Shown in pieces: positions 10,434 to 19,849 of a DNA stretch of 55,727 bases (positions are counted from its first letter, which is position 1; each line of letters begins with the position of its first letter). Below the pieces are notes generated by a model, which saw only the letters and a program-made list of their open reading frames with translations, did not search any database and had not been told where the DNA came from. A program made the position numbers and the translations under genes. This DNA is from an uncultured Clostridia bacterium (GTDB taxonomy: Bacteria; Bacillota; Clostridia; Oscillospirales; Acutalibacteraceae). Location of the stretch: NCBI GenBank assembly GCA_944412495.1, contig CALYBL010000001.1:1-55727 (forward strand), given 5' to 3'.

Positions 10434-10483
10434 TAATCTGTTAAAAATACGTAATTGAGATACTATGAATGCAGGTGAAAAAC

Positions 10484-11338
10484 ATGAGAATAGATGAAAT
10501 GATAAAGTCAAAAAAGGCGCATGTTTCCTTTGAAATATTTCCGCCAAAGCAGGATATGGAGTTTGAAGCGATAGGCAGCTTTATATCACAGATAGCATCG
10601 CTTAATCCGGACTTTGTGAGCGTCACCTACGGTGCCGGCGGCAAGGGTCCGCGCGGCAAAACAGTGCAGATTGCGTCAATGATAAAGGAAAACGGCATTG
10701 AATCGCTTGCGCATCTTACGTGTATAGGCAGCCGCCGTGCCGATGTGGAGAGCGTATCCGCCTCGCTCAAGGAAAACGGCATTGAAAACATTCTCGCCCT
10801 GCGCGGCGATATACCCGCAGACCGCCCGGCGGACGGCGACTATAAGTACGCGAAGGAGCTTATTGCGGACCTCGACCGCGGCTTCTTCTGCATAGGCGCT
10901 GCCGCGTATCCCGAGGGGCACATAAACTGTGAGAGCTTAGACGACAATATCGAGCATCTTTATCAGAAGGAGCAGGCCGGCGCTTCCTTTTTTATAACCC
11001 AGCTTTTCTTCGACAACAGGGTTTATTATGAATTTCGGGAAAAAGCCGGGGCACGCGGCATAAAATCGCCCATTATACCTGGAATCATGCCGATGCTGTC
11101 GCGTGCGCAGGTTGAGCGCATGATATTCACCTGTGCGGCATCATTGCCCTCGCAGATAATCAAGCTTCTAAATAAATACGCCGACGAGCCGCAGGAGCTG
11201 CGAAAGGCAGGCATAGACTATGCCGTGTCACAGATGACAGACCTTATGGACAACGGCAGCGGCGGCATGCATGTATATACCATGAATAAATTTGATGTTG
11301 CTAAAGCTGCCATGGAGGCACTTGATGTATATAGATAA
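10484..11338 (+). CDS. metF: Methylenetetrahydrofolate reductase
   Basis: The 284-aa protein has the MetF TIM-barrel landmarks: SFEIFPPK (about 15-22), SVTYGAGG (about 47-54), HLTCIG (about 80-85), LALRGD (about 108-113) and FFITQLFFD (about 170-178). It reduces methylene-THF to methyl-THF with FAD, supplying the methyl group for methionine synthase. I start at the ATG preceded by AGGTG rather than five codons upstream. The next gene encodes the MetH reactivation domain and overlaps by 14 bases, placing methyl-THF formation and B12 maintenance in one operon. Confidence 0.96.
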   Translation: MRIDEMIKSKKAHVSFEIFPPKQDMEFEAIGSFISQIASLNPDFVSVTYGAGGKGPRGKTVQIASMIKENGIESLAHLTCIGSRRADVESVSASLKENGIENILALRGDIPADRPADGDYKYAKELIADLDRGFFCIGAAAYPEGHINCESLDDNIEHLYQKEQAGASFFITQLFFDNRVYYEFREKAGARGIKSPIIPGIMPMLSRAQVERMIFTCAASLPSQIIKLLNKYADEPQELRKAGIDYAVSQMTDLMDNGSGGMHVYTMNKFDVAKAAMEALDVYR

Positions 11339-11996
11339 AAAAGAGGTCCTGCGCTATCTGCGGTACCGCGGGCGCGAGGCCGATGCAGCGACCGGCGCTT
11401 TGATAGACGAGTGTACACGACTTTGCCTAAATGCGGCAAAACCTCTTTTTATCTACACTTATTTTGATATATTTTCCTCTGGCGAGGGCATAGAAGTAGA
11501 CGGCACCGGCCTTATGCTGACCGGTAAGAGCATAGCCCGTCATCTCGACGGCTGCGGGCGCATAGCACTTATGGCAGCGACGGTAGGCATAGCCGTAGAC
11601 AACCTGATACGCAGGGCAGAGCAGGAGGATATGGCGAAAGCCGTCATACTCGACACCTGCGCGTCGGTATGCATTGAAGACCTGTGCGATACTGTCAGCC
11701 GGAAAGTAGCCGATGAGCAGCGCGAAAACGGCTGTGTGACGACGCTCCGCTTCTCTCCCGGCTACGGTGATCTGCCGCTCGGCCTGCAAAGCGGGATATT
11801 GTCGGTGCTCGGAGCAAACAAGCGCATAGGACTTACGCTTACCGCTTCGGATATAATGATACCGCGAAAGTCCGTCACGGCCATCATCGGCATAAAGCCG
11901 GCCGGCGGCGCGGACGGCATTTGCAGCGATAAACAAGCCGGCAATGACAAATGTACGGCCTGCGATGCGGCTGAGTGTGAATTCAGAGAGCGGTGA
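11325..11996 (+). CDS. Methionine synthase B12-reactivation domain protein
   Basis: The 223-aa product resembles only the C-terminal AdoMet-binding activation domain of MetH. It contains ASVCIEDLCDTV (about 107-118) and the signature RFSPGYGDLPLGLQ (about 137-150), where substrate AdoMet is bound in the family. Such stand-alone proteins reductively remethylate inactive cob(II)alamin on a MetH that lacks this domain, as with the MetH encoded 340 bases downstream (Thermotoga-type split). The C-terminus is Cys-rich (CSDKQAGNDKCTACDAAEC), which is unusual. GGAGG lies inside the end of metF. Confidence 0.88.
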   Translation: MYIDKKEVLRYLRYRGREADAATGALIDECTRLCLNAAKPLFIYTYFDIFSSGEGIEVDGTGLMLTGKSIARHLDGCGRIALMAATVGIAVDNLIRRAEQEDMAKAVILDTCASVCIEDLCDTVSRKVADEQRENGCVTTLRFSPGYGDLPLGLQSGILSVLGANKRIGLTLTASDIMIPRKSVTAIIGIKPAGGADGICSDKQAGNDKCTACDAAECEFRER

Positions 11997-12334
11997 AGCA
12001 GAAAATACTCCGTGCAAATATCACTGCACTGCGGCCTTTGCTGCAGTACGGCCGCTTTGGCAGGACAAAACCCGCCCTGCACACCCGCGCCTTATTATAA
12101 TAGCTACACTTTACCGGCGCGGCTTGACGGTCAGATTTTTGACGCCGCCTTTTTCAAATTTTGCTTAAGGGTATGCTATACTGCATGCTGACAGCCGCAT
12201 GTAATTTTGAAGCGTCCTTATGCGCAAAACAAGCAATAGGTCTTGCCGAACACTTCACTTTTGCTGCTTTTCTCTTACATTTCATATGTCTTATGGCGGC
12301 GGGTATATAAATTTTTATAACGAAAGGCGCTAAT
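11997..12334. other. Intergenic region before metH
   Basis: About 340 bases without a gene. I see no riboswitch and no convincing -35/-10 pair at correct spacing; TATACT at 12176 is the best -10 candidate. Whether metH has its own promoter or is read from metF cannot be settled here. Confidence 0.4.
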
Positions 12335-14698
12335 ATGGAACTTATTAAGGAATTTGGAAAACGTTTTATTTTTTTTGACGGCTCAATGGGCACGATGCTC
12401 CAAAAAAGCGGGCTAAAACCCGGCGAGCTGCCGGATCTGCTCAACATAAAGGCGCCCGAAAAGGTGGAGGCGGTGCACCGCGCCTATATTGACGCAGGAG
12501 CTGATATTATAACGACAAACACCTTCGGCTGCAATCCCCACTCGTTAAGCGGCACAGGCTTTGATGCAAATGAAGTCATAAACGCCGGTATAGGCATTGC
12601 GCGGCGCGCCGGCGCTAAAATTGTAGCACAGGATATAGGTCCGCTGGGGCAGCTTATGCAGCCTATGGGTCAGATCTCCTTTGACGAGGCGTATGACTGC
12701 TTTAAGCAGCAGGTGCTGTGCGGAGCAAACGCCGGCGCAGACCTGTTTATAATAGAAACGCTGTCCGACATATACGAGGCAAAAGCGGCAATACTCGCCG
12801 TCAAGGAAAACAGCAGTCTGCCGGTGATATGCACCATGTCCTTTCAGGCCGACGGACGCACCTTTGTCGGCGACGACCCGCTTGCGGCCGTGCTTGCACT
12901 GTCGGGGCTCGGCGTCGACGCGCTTGGAGTAAACTGCTCGCTCGGCCCGGCAGAGCTGCTGCCGATAGTCAGGCAGATAACGGAATACTCTCCGCTGCCG
13001 GTCATAGTACAGGCCAACGCCGGGCTTCCCAAGATATCCGACGGTGAGACGGTATACGACATTTCGCCGGAGGAGTATGTCGCCGACATATTGAAAATGG
13101 CGGACATGGGCGTGTGTATTTTCGGAGGCTGCTGCGGTACGACGCCGGAGTATATAAGCCGCATGAGGTCGGCCCTTGCCGGCAAAGCCCCGGTACCGGT
13201 ATCTCCGAAGCACATAACGGCACTCACCTCCGGCACTAAAACCGTCATACTTGACGGACGCGTCACCGTCATAGGCGAGCGCATAAATCCTACCGGCAAA
13301 AAGCGGCTTAAGCAGGCTATAAAGGAAAAGGATATGGACTATATCACCGGCGAGGCCATATCACAGCGCGACCGCGGCGCCGACGTGCTCGACGTAAATA
13401 TTTCGCTGCCGGATATCGATGAGCCGGAGATGATGGCAAAAACCGTGGTTACTCTTCAGGCGGCGGTTGATCTGCCGCTGCAGATTGACAGCTCTGACCC
13501 TGCTGCAATAAAAGCAGGCGTGCGAATATGCCGGGGAAAGCCGCTGATAAACTCCGTAAACGGCAAGGCAGAGTCTATGGAAAAGATTTTCCCCATAGCG
13601 AAAAAGTACGGCGCGGCGGTGCTCGGGCTCGCGCTGGACGAGAACGGAATACCGCACACCGCCGAGGAGCGCTACAAAATAGCCGAAAAAATACTTAACA
13701 CTGCCAAGGAATACGGAATACCGGAGCAGGACGTGCTCATAGACTGCCTGACGCTTACCGCGTCGGCGCAGCAGCAGGACGTGATGGCGACTATAGACGC
13801 CATAAAGCTCGTAAAGCGCCGGCTCGGCCTAAAGACGGTATTGGGAGTCAGCAATGTCTCCTTTGGTCTGCCGCAGCGTGAGCAGCTCAACAGCGTATTT
13901 TTGGCGGCGGCCTTCGGCGCCGGGCTGGATGCGCCTATCATAAACCCGCTGTCCGACCCCGTCATGAGCACCGTGCGCGCTTTTAAGGTGATAAATAATC
14001 AGGATAAAAACGCTGTGGAATATGTAAATGCCTTTTCCGGCGAAGCTGCCGCCGGGCCCGTTAGGAAAAACGGCGCCGGTGAAAAGACGCTTTACGATAT
14101 TATAATCGACGGCGACCGCGCGGCCGCCGCCGATGCTGCCCGCAAAATGCTTGACAGCCAGGCTCCGATTGAAATTGTAAACTCAAGCTTTATTCCCGCG
14201 CTCGACGTAGTGGGGAAAAAATTTGAGAAGGGCGAGATATTCCTGCCGCAGCTGCTGATGTCCGCGCAGACCGTCAAAAATGCGTTTGACGTGCTTAAGG
14301 CGGCCTCCGCTTCCTCCGAGTCGGAAAGCAAGGGCACTATAGTCATTGCGACGGTCTACGGCGACATACACGATATCGGGAAAAACATCGTAAAGATGAT
14401 GCTTGCCAATTACGGCTACAATGTTATTGACTTAGGCAAGGACGTGCCGCCGCAGACAGTGGTGGACACGGTGCTTGAGAAAAAGGTAAAGCTTGTCGGG
14501 CTGTCGGCGCTTATGACGACTACCGTCAAAAGCATGGCGGACACCATAACGGCTCTGCGCGAAGCGGGGGCTGACTGCAAGGTGATGGTCGGCGGCGCCG
14601 TGCTGAACGATGAATACGCAAAGCTTGTAGGCGCTGACTTTTATGCAAGGGACGCGCTCGAGAGCGTAAAAATAGCCGATATGGTTTTTAAGTCTTGA
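12335..14698 (+). CDS. metH: B12-dependent methionine synthase (without activation domain)
   Basis: The 787-aa enzyme transfers methyl from methyl-THF to homocysteine via cobalamin. Domains in order: homocysteine methyltransferase barrel (about 8-285; zinc cysteines in VNCSLGP and GGCCGTTP), pterin-binding barrel (about 300-560; VIGERINPTGKK and DVLDVNISLP), cobalamin cap and Rossmann domain (about 590-787; the lower-ligand motif DIHDIGKNIV and GLSALMTTTV). Full-length MetH is about 1200 aa. The missing C-terminal activation domain is supplied by the gene at 11325. GAAAGG precedes the ATG. Confidence 0.97.
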   Translation: MELIKEFGKRFIFFDGSMGTMLQKSGLKPGELPDLLNIKAPEKVEAVHRAYIDAGADIITTNTFGCNPHSLSGTGFDANEVINAGIGIARRAGAKIVAQDIGPLGQLMQPMGQISFDEAYDCFKQQVLCGANAGADLFIIETLSDIYEAKAAILAVKENSSLPVICTMSFQADGRTFVGDDPLAAVLALSGLGVDALGVNCSLGPAELLPIVRQITEYSPLPVIVQANAGLPKISDGETVYDISPEEYVADILKMADMGVCIFGGCCGTTPEYISRMRSALAGKAPVPVSPKHITALTSGTKTVILDGRVTVIGERINPTGKKRLKQAIKEKDMDYITGEAISQRDRGADVLDVNISLPDIDEPEMMAKTVVTLQAAVDLPLQIDSSDPAAIKAGVRICRGKPLINSVNGKAESMEKIFPIAKKYGAAVLGLALDENGIPHTAEERYKIAEKILNTAKEYGIPEQDVLIDCLTLTASAQQQDVMATIDAIKLVKRRLGLKTVLGVSNVSFGLPQREQLNSVFLAAAFGAGLDAPIINPLSDPVMSTVRAFKVINNQDKNAVEYVNAFSGEAAAGPVRKNGAGEKTLYDIIIDGDRAAAADAARKMLDSQAPIEIVNSSFIPALDVVGKKFEKGEIFLPQLLMSAQTVKNAFDVLKAASASSESESKGTIVIATVYGDIHDIGKNIVKMMLANYGYNVIDLGKDVPPQTVVDTVLEKKVKLVGLSALMTTTVKSMADTITALREAGADCKVMVGGAVLNDEYAKLVGADFYARDALESVKIADMVFKS

Positions 14699-15094
14699 CT
14701 ATTGCTAAGCAGAGGTCCGGAAATGCCTAATGCGGCAACCTCGGCCGTTTGCCGCAGAATGAGCTATTTGCCGTGTACTTTCCTGACCTGCCGGCCACGA
14801 ATGGGCTGCCGTCGCTCTAAAACGCCGCCGGACATTAGTTTTAAAGGCTTTTCTGTTCCCTGCTTGTTCTTCACTGCTTGCGCTGAAGCTTTTTACTGTC
14901 CGTCACAACCGGGCGTTACACTTAAGCAGCCGATGCAGGCAATACATCGCACCACGGCCGCATGCATGGGCTAAAAGCTATGCGCCGCGGTAATTTGATT
15001 TATCCCCGCAGGATTTCACAGGCCGGGCGCAGGCACGCTTTGCATCATGCCGGCTGTTCTGACATTGTGCACATTAAGCTTTATAATTTTTTAA

Positions 15095-15127
15095 GCCGCG
15101 CAATCAATGCGCGGCCTTTTATTTTTT
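15095..15127 (+). terminator. Intrinsic terminator, plus strand
   Basis: GCCGCGCA and TGCGCGGC form an 8-bp stem with a five-base loop followed by CTTTTATTTTTT. It lies 400 bases past metH and probably ends that transcript. Confidence 0.85.
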
Positions 15128-15136
15128 CATAATTGA

Positions 15137-15173
15137 AAAGCATCTCTGCCTTTGAAGATGGCAGAGATGCTTT
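15137..15173 (-). terminator. 14-bp hairpin, probable terminator for the cca transcript
   Basis: AAAGCATCTCTGCC pairs perfectly with GGCAGAGATGCTTT around a nine-base loop. Read on the minus strand it ends in TTTTC and is then followed by T-rich DNA, so it would face the metH terminator back to back. The T-tract is imperfect. Confidence 0.55.
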
Positions 15174-15450
15174 AGCATAAGGGTCTTCCAAAGGAAAGCC
15201 TTCCCTTTAGGGGCAAAGTGCATAGCAGCAAGCAGCGGTACATTGCACAGTGTGCAGCTGTCTGCTTAAACCGGTTTACGGGCAGCAGTACATGTCATGC
15301 AATAAATACGTTTGCGCCCTTAAGTGGCTAAATCGGTATCAGGTATTTTTATATCCTATACAGTCCTCCGCTTCTTCAGCGGTCTTGATGATTAACTTAA
15401 ATGTGTTTACAGGCCACCTATGGAAATGGCCGCTCTTATCTCCCGCCGCT

Positions 15451-16821
15451 TTATTTTGGCTGTGTGAGGCGATTCTGGTTTATATATTCTCTCGCCAGCT
15501 CAAGCAGCCTTTCCCTTTCGTTTTCCTCCGGATGCTCAATCACATGCTGCAGCAGCAGGTCGAGTATATGACCCGTCTGTCTTCCCTGCTCCGACAAATT
15601 TACGATATCGCTGCCGTTTACCGCCAGCATACTCAGCTTATACGCCTCGCCGCTGTGCAGTATATCCTCCGTCTGCCGCCTGTGATACTCATAGCCGGTG
15701 TCAGGCCCAAGCTCTGCTGCAGCATATGAAGCGCAGACGTTTGTCTCTGCACCGTTTTTGCCGGAAAAATCAGCATCAGCGGCCGAAGCCTTTAAAGGAG
15801 CCGCGGCCTTGTCACCACCGCTCCTTTGACCTCCGGCACCGCCGTGCACCGCTTCCTCCGGCGCTGTTTTACTAAATCTGCCGAGCAGAGCGCAGAGGTA
15901 TATTACGTCGTATATATACTCCTCAGAAAGCAGCGCAAGCGCGCGCTTTTTGGCTGCGCGGTTATATGGCGGGCACTGCAGGCAGTAAAATATATCCGCC
16001 GACACTTCGCGCAGACGTCTGTCGGACTTAAGCCTTATGCACAGCTCCTTCGGGCGTACGCCGCACAGAAAGCAAAGGGCGGCAAAGGCCGATTCCCTGT
16101 GAAGAGCATTCATATGTCCGTCGAGCACATCAAGATTTTCGGCATGGGTTACTCCCAAAAAGCCAAACCCGCCGTGTGCTATAAGCGGCCCAAGCGCCGA
16201 GGGCTTTGCCCCGGTTATGGCCTTTATCAGCTCGCTGAGTATCCGCTCTGCGCTTATTTTGGAAAGCCTTCCCGAAAGCCTCAGCGCTGCGCTGAGTGTT
16301 TCGCTTTCTATGTCAAAGCCGAGCTGAGAAGCGAATCTGAACGCCCGCACAATGCGCAGCGCGTCCTCGCCAAAGCGCTTTTGGGGATCGCCGACGCAGC
16401 GTATTGTTCTTTTCTCAAGGTCGCCCCTCCCGCTAAACGGGTCAATTATCCCGGAAAGCGGCGAAGCGGCCATTGCGTTTATCGTAAAATCGCGCCTCGA
16501 TAGGTCGTCGGCTATGCTGCCGGAAAATTCAACGCTTTCAGGACGGCGTCCGTCTTTGTATACTCCGTCCTTACGGTATGTCGTCACCTCCGCCGCGTGC
16601 CCCAAATATATCACCGTTATGGTACCGTATCTGCTGCCAGTGTCGTACGTGCTTTCAAAAATGCTCCTTATCTCCTGCGGCGTCGCAGATGTGGCTATGT
16701 CATAGTCGTGCGGCACAAGGCCCAAAAGCATATCCCTTACACAGCCGCCGACGGCATAGGCCGAATGCCCGCAGCTATTAAGCCTTTCGATTATTCCCTT
16801 TACATACGGCGGAAAATACAT
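15451..16821 (-). CDS. cca: CCA tRNA nucleotidyltransferase / poly(A) polymerase family
   Basis: The 456-aa class II enzyme adds or repairs the CCA end of tRNAs. Its N-terminal catalytic head has YAVGGCVRDMLLG (about 22-34), the two-aspartate motif PHDYDIATSA (about 37-46), and RRDFTINAMA (about 109-118) with the nucleotide-template EDALRIVRAFRFASQ (about 153-167). An unusual Gly/Ala-rich insert occurs at about 345-395 in the tail. I chose the ATG with AAGGAG six bases upstream; an in-frame ATG 11 codons earlier has no such site. It is divergent from murC. Confidence 0.95.
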   Translation of the reverse strand: MYFPPYVKGIIERLNSCGHSAYAVGGCVRDMLLGLVPHDYDIATSATPQEIRSIFESTYDTGSRYGTITVIYLGHAAEVTTYRKDGVYKDGRRPESVEFSGSIADDLSRRDFTINAMAASPLSGIIDPFSGRGDLEKRTIRCVGDPQKRFGEDALRIVRAFRFASQLGFDIESETLSAALRLSGRLSKISAERILSELIKAITGAKPSALGPLIAHGGFGFLGVTHAENLDVLDGHMNALHRESAFAALCFLCGVRPKELCIRLKSDRRLREVSADIFYCLQCPPYNRAAKKRALALLSEEYIYDVIYLCALLGRFSKTAPEEAVHGGAGGQRSGGDKAAAPLKASAADADFSGKNGAETNVCASYAAAELGPDTGYEYHRRQTEDILHSGEAYKLSMLAVNGSDIVNLSEQGRQTGHILDLLLQHVIEHPEENERERLLELAREYINQNRLTQPK

Positions 16822-17024
16822 TGCTTTCTCCTTAAAAACACTTGCAAACGACATGGTAATATTATTATAATATGAGATATCATACAGGCATCGTCAAAGC
16901 CGGTTTGGCAACGGGCAGAATATTTATTTTACATTATAGCATAAACCTTTTCTTTTTTGTTTATTTTATGGGCTTTATGAAATATAATATATATATATAA
17001 CGATATAAATAAGGGAGTTTGGCA

Positions 17025-18422
17025 ATGAAGAAGCTTGACAGCAACGATTTGCTTATTGAGAACGCAAAGCATATTCATATGATTGGCATAGGCGGCGCCG
17101 GAATGTGCCCGCTCGCGGAAATACTGCACACCTTGGGCTACAATATAACCGGCTCCGACAACAACGAAACCGATACCTTAAACCGTGTCAGAAAGCTTGG
17201 CATAGAAGTGCATCTCGGCCACAGCGCCGACAATATAAGGGGAGCCGACCTAATAATTTATTCTGCCGCAATAATGCAGGATAATCCTGAGCTCGCCGCC
17301 GCAAGGGAGCAAAGCATTCCTGCGCTCGAGCGGTCGTATCTGCTGGGATATGTGACGAGAAAATACGACAATGTGATAGGCGTATGCGGTACGCACGGAA
17401 AGACCACCGTTACCTCCATGATAGTGCATACACTGTTTAATGCCGGGCTCGATCCCGCTGCAGTCATCGGCGGAAAGCTTTCTACCATAGGCGGAAACGG
17501 CCGCGTCGGCCATTCTGACATAATGGTGTGCGAGTCGTGTGAATATCACGATACGTTTCTGCATATTTCTCCGGACATTGCCGTGCTGCTCAATATCGAC
17601 TCCGACCACATGGAGTATTTTAAGACAATAGAAAACCTTATCGCCTCATTTCAGAAGTTTGCATCGATGGCAAATACCGTTATTGTCAATGCCGACGACG
17701 AGCGGTCGATGCTGGCTATGCGCAGCGTTAAGTCCGATATGATAACCTTCGGAGAGTCCGATGCGTCCGATTACCGCATAGAGGATATAGTCGAGGGTGA
17801 AAGGGCGGCGCACTCGTTCAAGCTTTATCACGGCGGAAAGCTTATTACCGATATAAGGCTGAAGATTCCCGGCCGGCACAATGTGTCCAATGCTGCTGCT
17901 GCTGCGGTTGCCTGCCTTTTAGCCGGCGCGTCGCCTGAGCAGATAGCCTCAGGACTTGCAAGCTTTGGCGGTGCGGGACGCAGGTTTGAGATACTCGGTA
18001 CACCCGGCGGCATTACCGTAGCCGACGATTATGCTCATCATCCGGCGGAGCTCAAGGTCACGCTCAGGGCGGCGGCGGACATGGGATACAACCGCGTCAT
18101 AGCGGTATTTCAGCCCTTCACCTTTTCCCGCACTGCATATCTGCTGGACGATTTCGCATCCGTTTTATCAGCGGCGGATATTGTGGTGCTCAGCGAGATA
18201 ATGGGCTCACGTGAGGTAAACACCTACAATATTCATACCTCACAGCTGTGCGAAAGGATACCCGGTGCGGTTTGGTTTAAAACCTTTGATGAAATAGCCG
18301 ACCATGTTGCCGGAATTGCCCGCCCCGGCGATCTTATCATCACGCTCGGCTGCGGCGATATATACAAGGCGGCAAAGAAAATACTGAGCCGTCTTAACGC
18401 AAAATTTCCAAAACAGCATTAA
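17025..18422 (+). CDS. murC: UDP-N-acetylmuramate--L-alanine ligase
   Basis: The 465-aa cytoplasmic ligase adds L-Ala to UDP-MurNAc in peptidoglycan synthesis. It has the Rossmann motif IHMIGIGGAGM (about 17-27), the ATP loop GVCGTHGKTTV (about 122-132), the central domain's IDSDHMEYF (about 194-202) and the C-terminal DDYAHHPAELK (about 336-346). A TTG two codons upstream is in frame, but GGGAG is better spaced from this ATG. It stands alone, ahead of tRNA-Ser. Confidence 0.96.
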   Translation: MKKLDSNDLLIENAKHIHMIGIGGAGMCPLAEILHTLGYNITGSDNNETDTLNRVRKLGIEVHLGHSADNIRGADLIIYSAAIMQDNPELAAAREQSIPALERSYLLGYVTRKYDNVIGVCGTHGKTTVTSMIVHTLFNAGLDPAAVIGGKLSTIGGNGRVGHSDIMVCESCEYHDTFLHISPDIAVLLNIDSDHMEYFKTIENLIASFQKFASMANTVIVNADDERSMLAMRSVKSDMITFGESDASDYRIEDIVEGERAAHSFKLYHGGKLITDIRLKIPGRHNVSNAAAAAVACLLAGASPEQIASGLASFGGAGRRFEILGTPGGITVADDYAHHPAELKVTLRAAADMGYNRVIAVFQPFTFSRTAYLLDDFASVLSAADIVVLSEIMGSREVNTYNIHTSQLCERIPGAVWFKTFDEIADHVAGIARPGDLIITLGCGDIYKAAKKILSRLNAKFPKQH

Positions 18423-18504
18423 TTATTAATTTATTTCCCAGTTTATGAAACAAAAAATTTACACTGTAAAACCCAATTTCATATTAAATATAAGCAACTT
18501 TTTA

Positions 18505-18532
18505 TTGACAATTAAATATATTATGATATAAT
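18505..18532 (+). promoter_or_regulatory. Sigma-A promoter for tRNA-Ser
   Basis: TTGACA at 18505-18510, a 16-base spacer and TATAAT at 18527-18532, 17 bases before the tRNA. Confidence 0.85.
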
Positions 18533-18548
18533 TTATTGGTGTAACCAA

Positions 18549-18639
18549 GGAGAAGTACTCAAGTTGGTGACGAGGCGCCCCTGCTAAGGGCGTAGGTCGG
18601 GCAACCGGCGCGGGAGTTCGAGTCTCCCCTTCTCCGCCA
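18549..18639 (+). tRNA. tRNA-Ser (anticodon GCU)
   Basis: The acceptor stem GGAGAAG pairs with CTTCTCC, followed by G and an encoded CCA. The anticodon loop CTGCTAA gives GCU, reading AGC/AGU. It has the long variable arm expected for tRNA-Ser and a T-arm GGGAG/CTCCC with loop TTCGAGT. Confidence 0.96.
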
Positions 18640-18640
18640 G

Positions 18641-18683
18641 ACTGAGTCTGGACGCGGATTTGCGTTCCGGACTCAGTTTTTTC
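18641..18683 (+). terminator. Terminator of tRNA-Ser; GC-rich palindrome copy C
   Basis: ACTGAGTCTGGACGC faces GCGTTCCGGACTCAGT, followed by TTTTTTCTTT. It starts one base after the tRNA CCA end. It belongs to the palindrome family with copies at 959, 2297, 18738 and 19692. The downstream tail GCGTTTAAGGCGG resembles the shared tail of copies A and B. Confidence 0.85.
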
Positions 18684-18737
18684 TTTGGCTTTCTTCTTGC
18701 GTTTAAGGCGGATATCTATTTTGTAACAATTATACAG

Positions 18738-18783
18738 GCTGAGCCTGGACGCAGTTCGCGTCTAGGCTCAGCTTTTTCTTTTG
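18738..18783 (+). terminator. Second terminator; GC-rich palindrome copy D
   Basis: Arms GCTGAGCCTGGACGC and GCGTCTAGGCTCAGC with a five-base loop, then TTTTTCTTTTG. It is the cleanest copy of the family. Confidence 0.8.
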
Positions 18784-18800
18784 TCTCGGGCTCGCGTCTG

Positions 18801-18827
18801 AAGCAGCATCTTTTTTGCTGCTTTTTT
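18801..18827 (+). terminator. Third stacked terminator
   Basis: AAGCAGCA and TGCTGCTT pair around a T-rich loop, followed by a T-run. It is unrelated in sequence to the palindrome family. Confidence 0.7.
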
Positions 18828-18835
18828 ACAAAAGC

Positions 18836-18879
18836 GAAAGAAGTCGACTGCTGGAAAAATGGTCGCCTTCTTTCTTTTT
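18836..18879 (+). terminator. Fourth stacked terminator
   Basis: GAAAGAAGTCGAC and GTCGCCTTCTTTC pair with one mismatch around a 13-base loop, then TTTTTA. It ends just before the P-loop gene. Confidence 0.65.
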
Positions 18880-18933
18880 ATATGCTATAATAAAATAGTC
18901 TATTTATTCGGCAATTACTAAGAGGGTATTGAT

Positions 18934-19521
18934 TTGAAAGATTTTATATTTATTATCGGGACAAGCGGCATAGGAAAGTCTACATTAGCGAGAGGTTTAT
19001 TAGAACATTACAAAACCACCTGTGTAGAGCAATGTATGGTGCCGGACTTTTATACGCGCGACGGGATGGAAGAAATGACCGGTGAACTTGAAGAAAGAAC
19101 TTGTTGGGAAATTCAGTTGGCAATGTTTTTTTGTTTTAATAGGCTGGGATATAAAAACGTGATAGCCTCAGATATAGACGACTTAAGAACATGTGATATT
19201 CCAAATGTTTTTAAAGGATACAATTTTATTACACTTAAACTTATATGCCACGATATTGAACAATTGGTAAATCAAATGAAAAATCGCCAAAATGGCGGAC
19301 TCATAGACTATAATCTACAGCGGAACCTGAATGAAAAGAATCTGAAACGTCCGTTGCTTATAAATGAAATAGAAATTGATGTAACCGGACTTAGTGAGAA
19401 CTATGTGTTGCAAAAAGCTATTGATAGTATTGAAACGACGGAATCACTATTAGAATACGATTATGAAAAGCCGCCTAAAGAAATGTTTTATTCCTGGGTT
19501 TTCAGCAACGATCTCAGATAA
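18934..19521 (+). CDS. P-loop NTPase / small kinase-like protein
   Basis: The 195-aa product starts MKDFIFIIGTSGIGKSTLARGLLEH; GTSGIGKST is a Walker A motif at about 9-17. The acidic ASDIDDLR (about 77-84) may be the Walker B/Mg region. The layout is that of small nucleoside or substrate kinases, but I recognise no specific family. The start is a TTG with AGAGGG about eight bases upstream. It is AT-rich, unlike its neighbours, stands alone, and follows a stack of terminators behind a tRNA, suggesting acquired DNA. Confidence 0.68.
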   Translation: MKDFIFIIGTSGIGKSTLARGLLEHYKTTCVEQCMVPDFYTRDGMEEMTGELEERTCWEIQLAMFFCFNRLGYKNVIASDIDDLRTCDIPNVFKGYNFITLKLICHDIEQLVNQMKNRQNGGLIDYNLQRNLNEKNLKRPLLINEIEIDVTGLSENYVLQKAIDSIETTESLLEYDYEKPPKEMFYSWVFSNDLR

Positions 19522-19691
19522 ATGGTATAAACATATTTTTGCAAGCGTTTAAATCCCCGATATCGCAAAAATATCTTTTTATAGCCGCCTGACAGACCTG
19601 CGGCCAGCAATTCGCGACCGCGTTTTTTCTATTTAAGTTTTGTGCTCACGTTTATATTTGATATATATTTTTTTTGCTCATAATCAGCCGT

Positions 19692-19735
19692 GCTGAGCCC
19701 GGACGCAATTCGCGTTTGGACTCAGCTTTTTATTT
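19692..19735 (+). repeat. GC-rich palindrome copy E with T-tract
   Basis: GCTGAGCCCGGACGC faces GCGTTTGGACTCAGC, then TTTTTATTTTG. It lies 170 bases after the P-loop gene and could be its terminator. Apart from this and the terminator at 19850 I see nothing in 19522-19892. Confidence 0.65.
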
Positions 19736-19849
19736 TGCTCAGGTACCCGCTGAATATCCGCAAGAATTTACGAGGGTTCCATACGTTTTTTTGTGAATAA
19801 GGAAACAAATCCCGAGCGAAGGGAGCCAATGCGCGCAGCGCTGCAAGCA

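Larger units (their letters stand above)
14699..15450. other. Gene-free stretch between metH and cca
   Basis: About 750 bases with no supported gene. It holds two strong hairpins (listed separately at 15095 and 15137). The left part, about 14700-15090, shows nothing recognisable; the right part, 15175-15450, has only short random frames. Confidence 0.5.

Noticed and set aside
10434-10483. Search for a SAM riboswitch or T-box before metF and metH.
   Set aside because: The metF leader is only about 50 bases, and no conserved riboswitch core is seen before metH.
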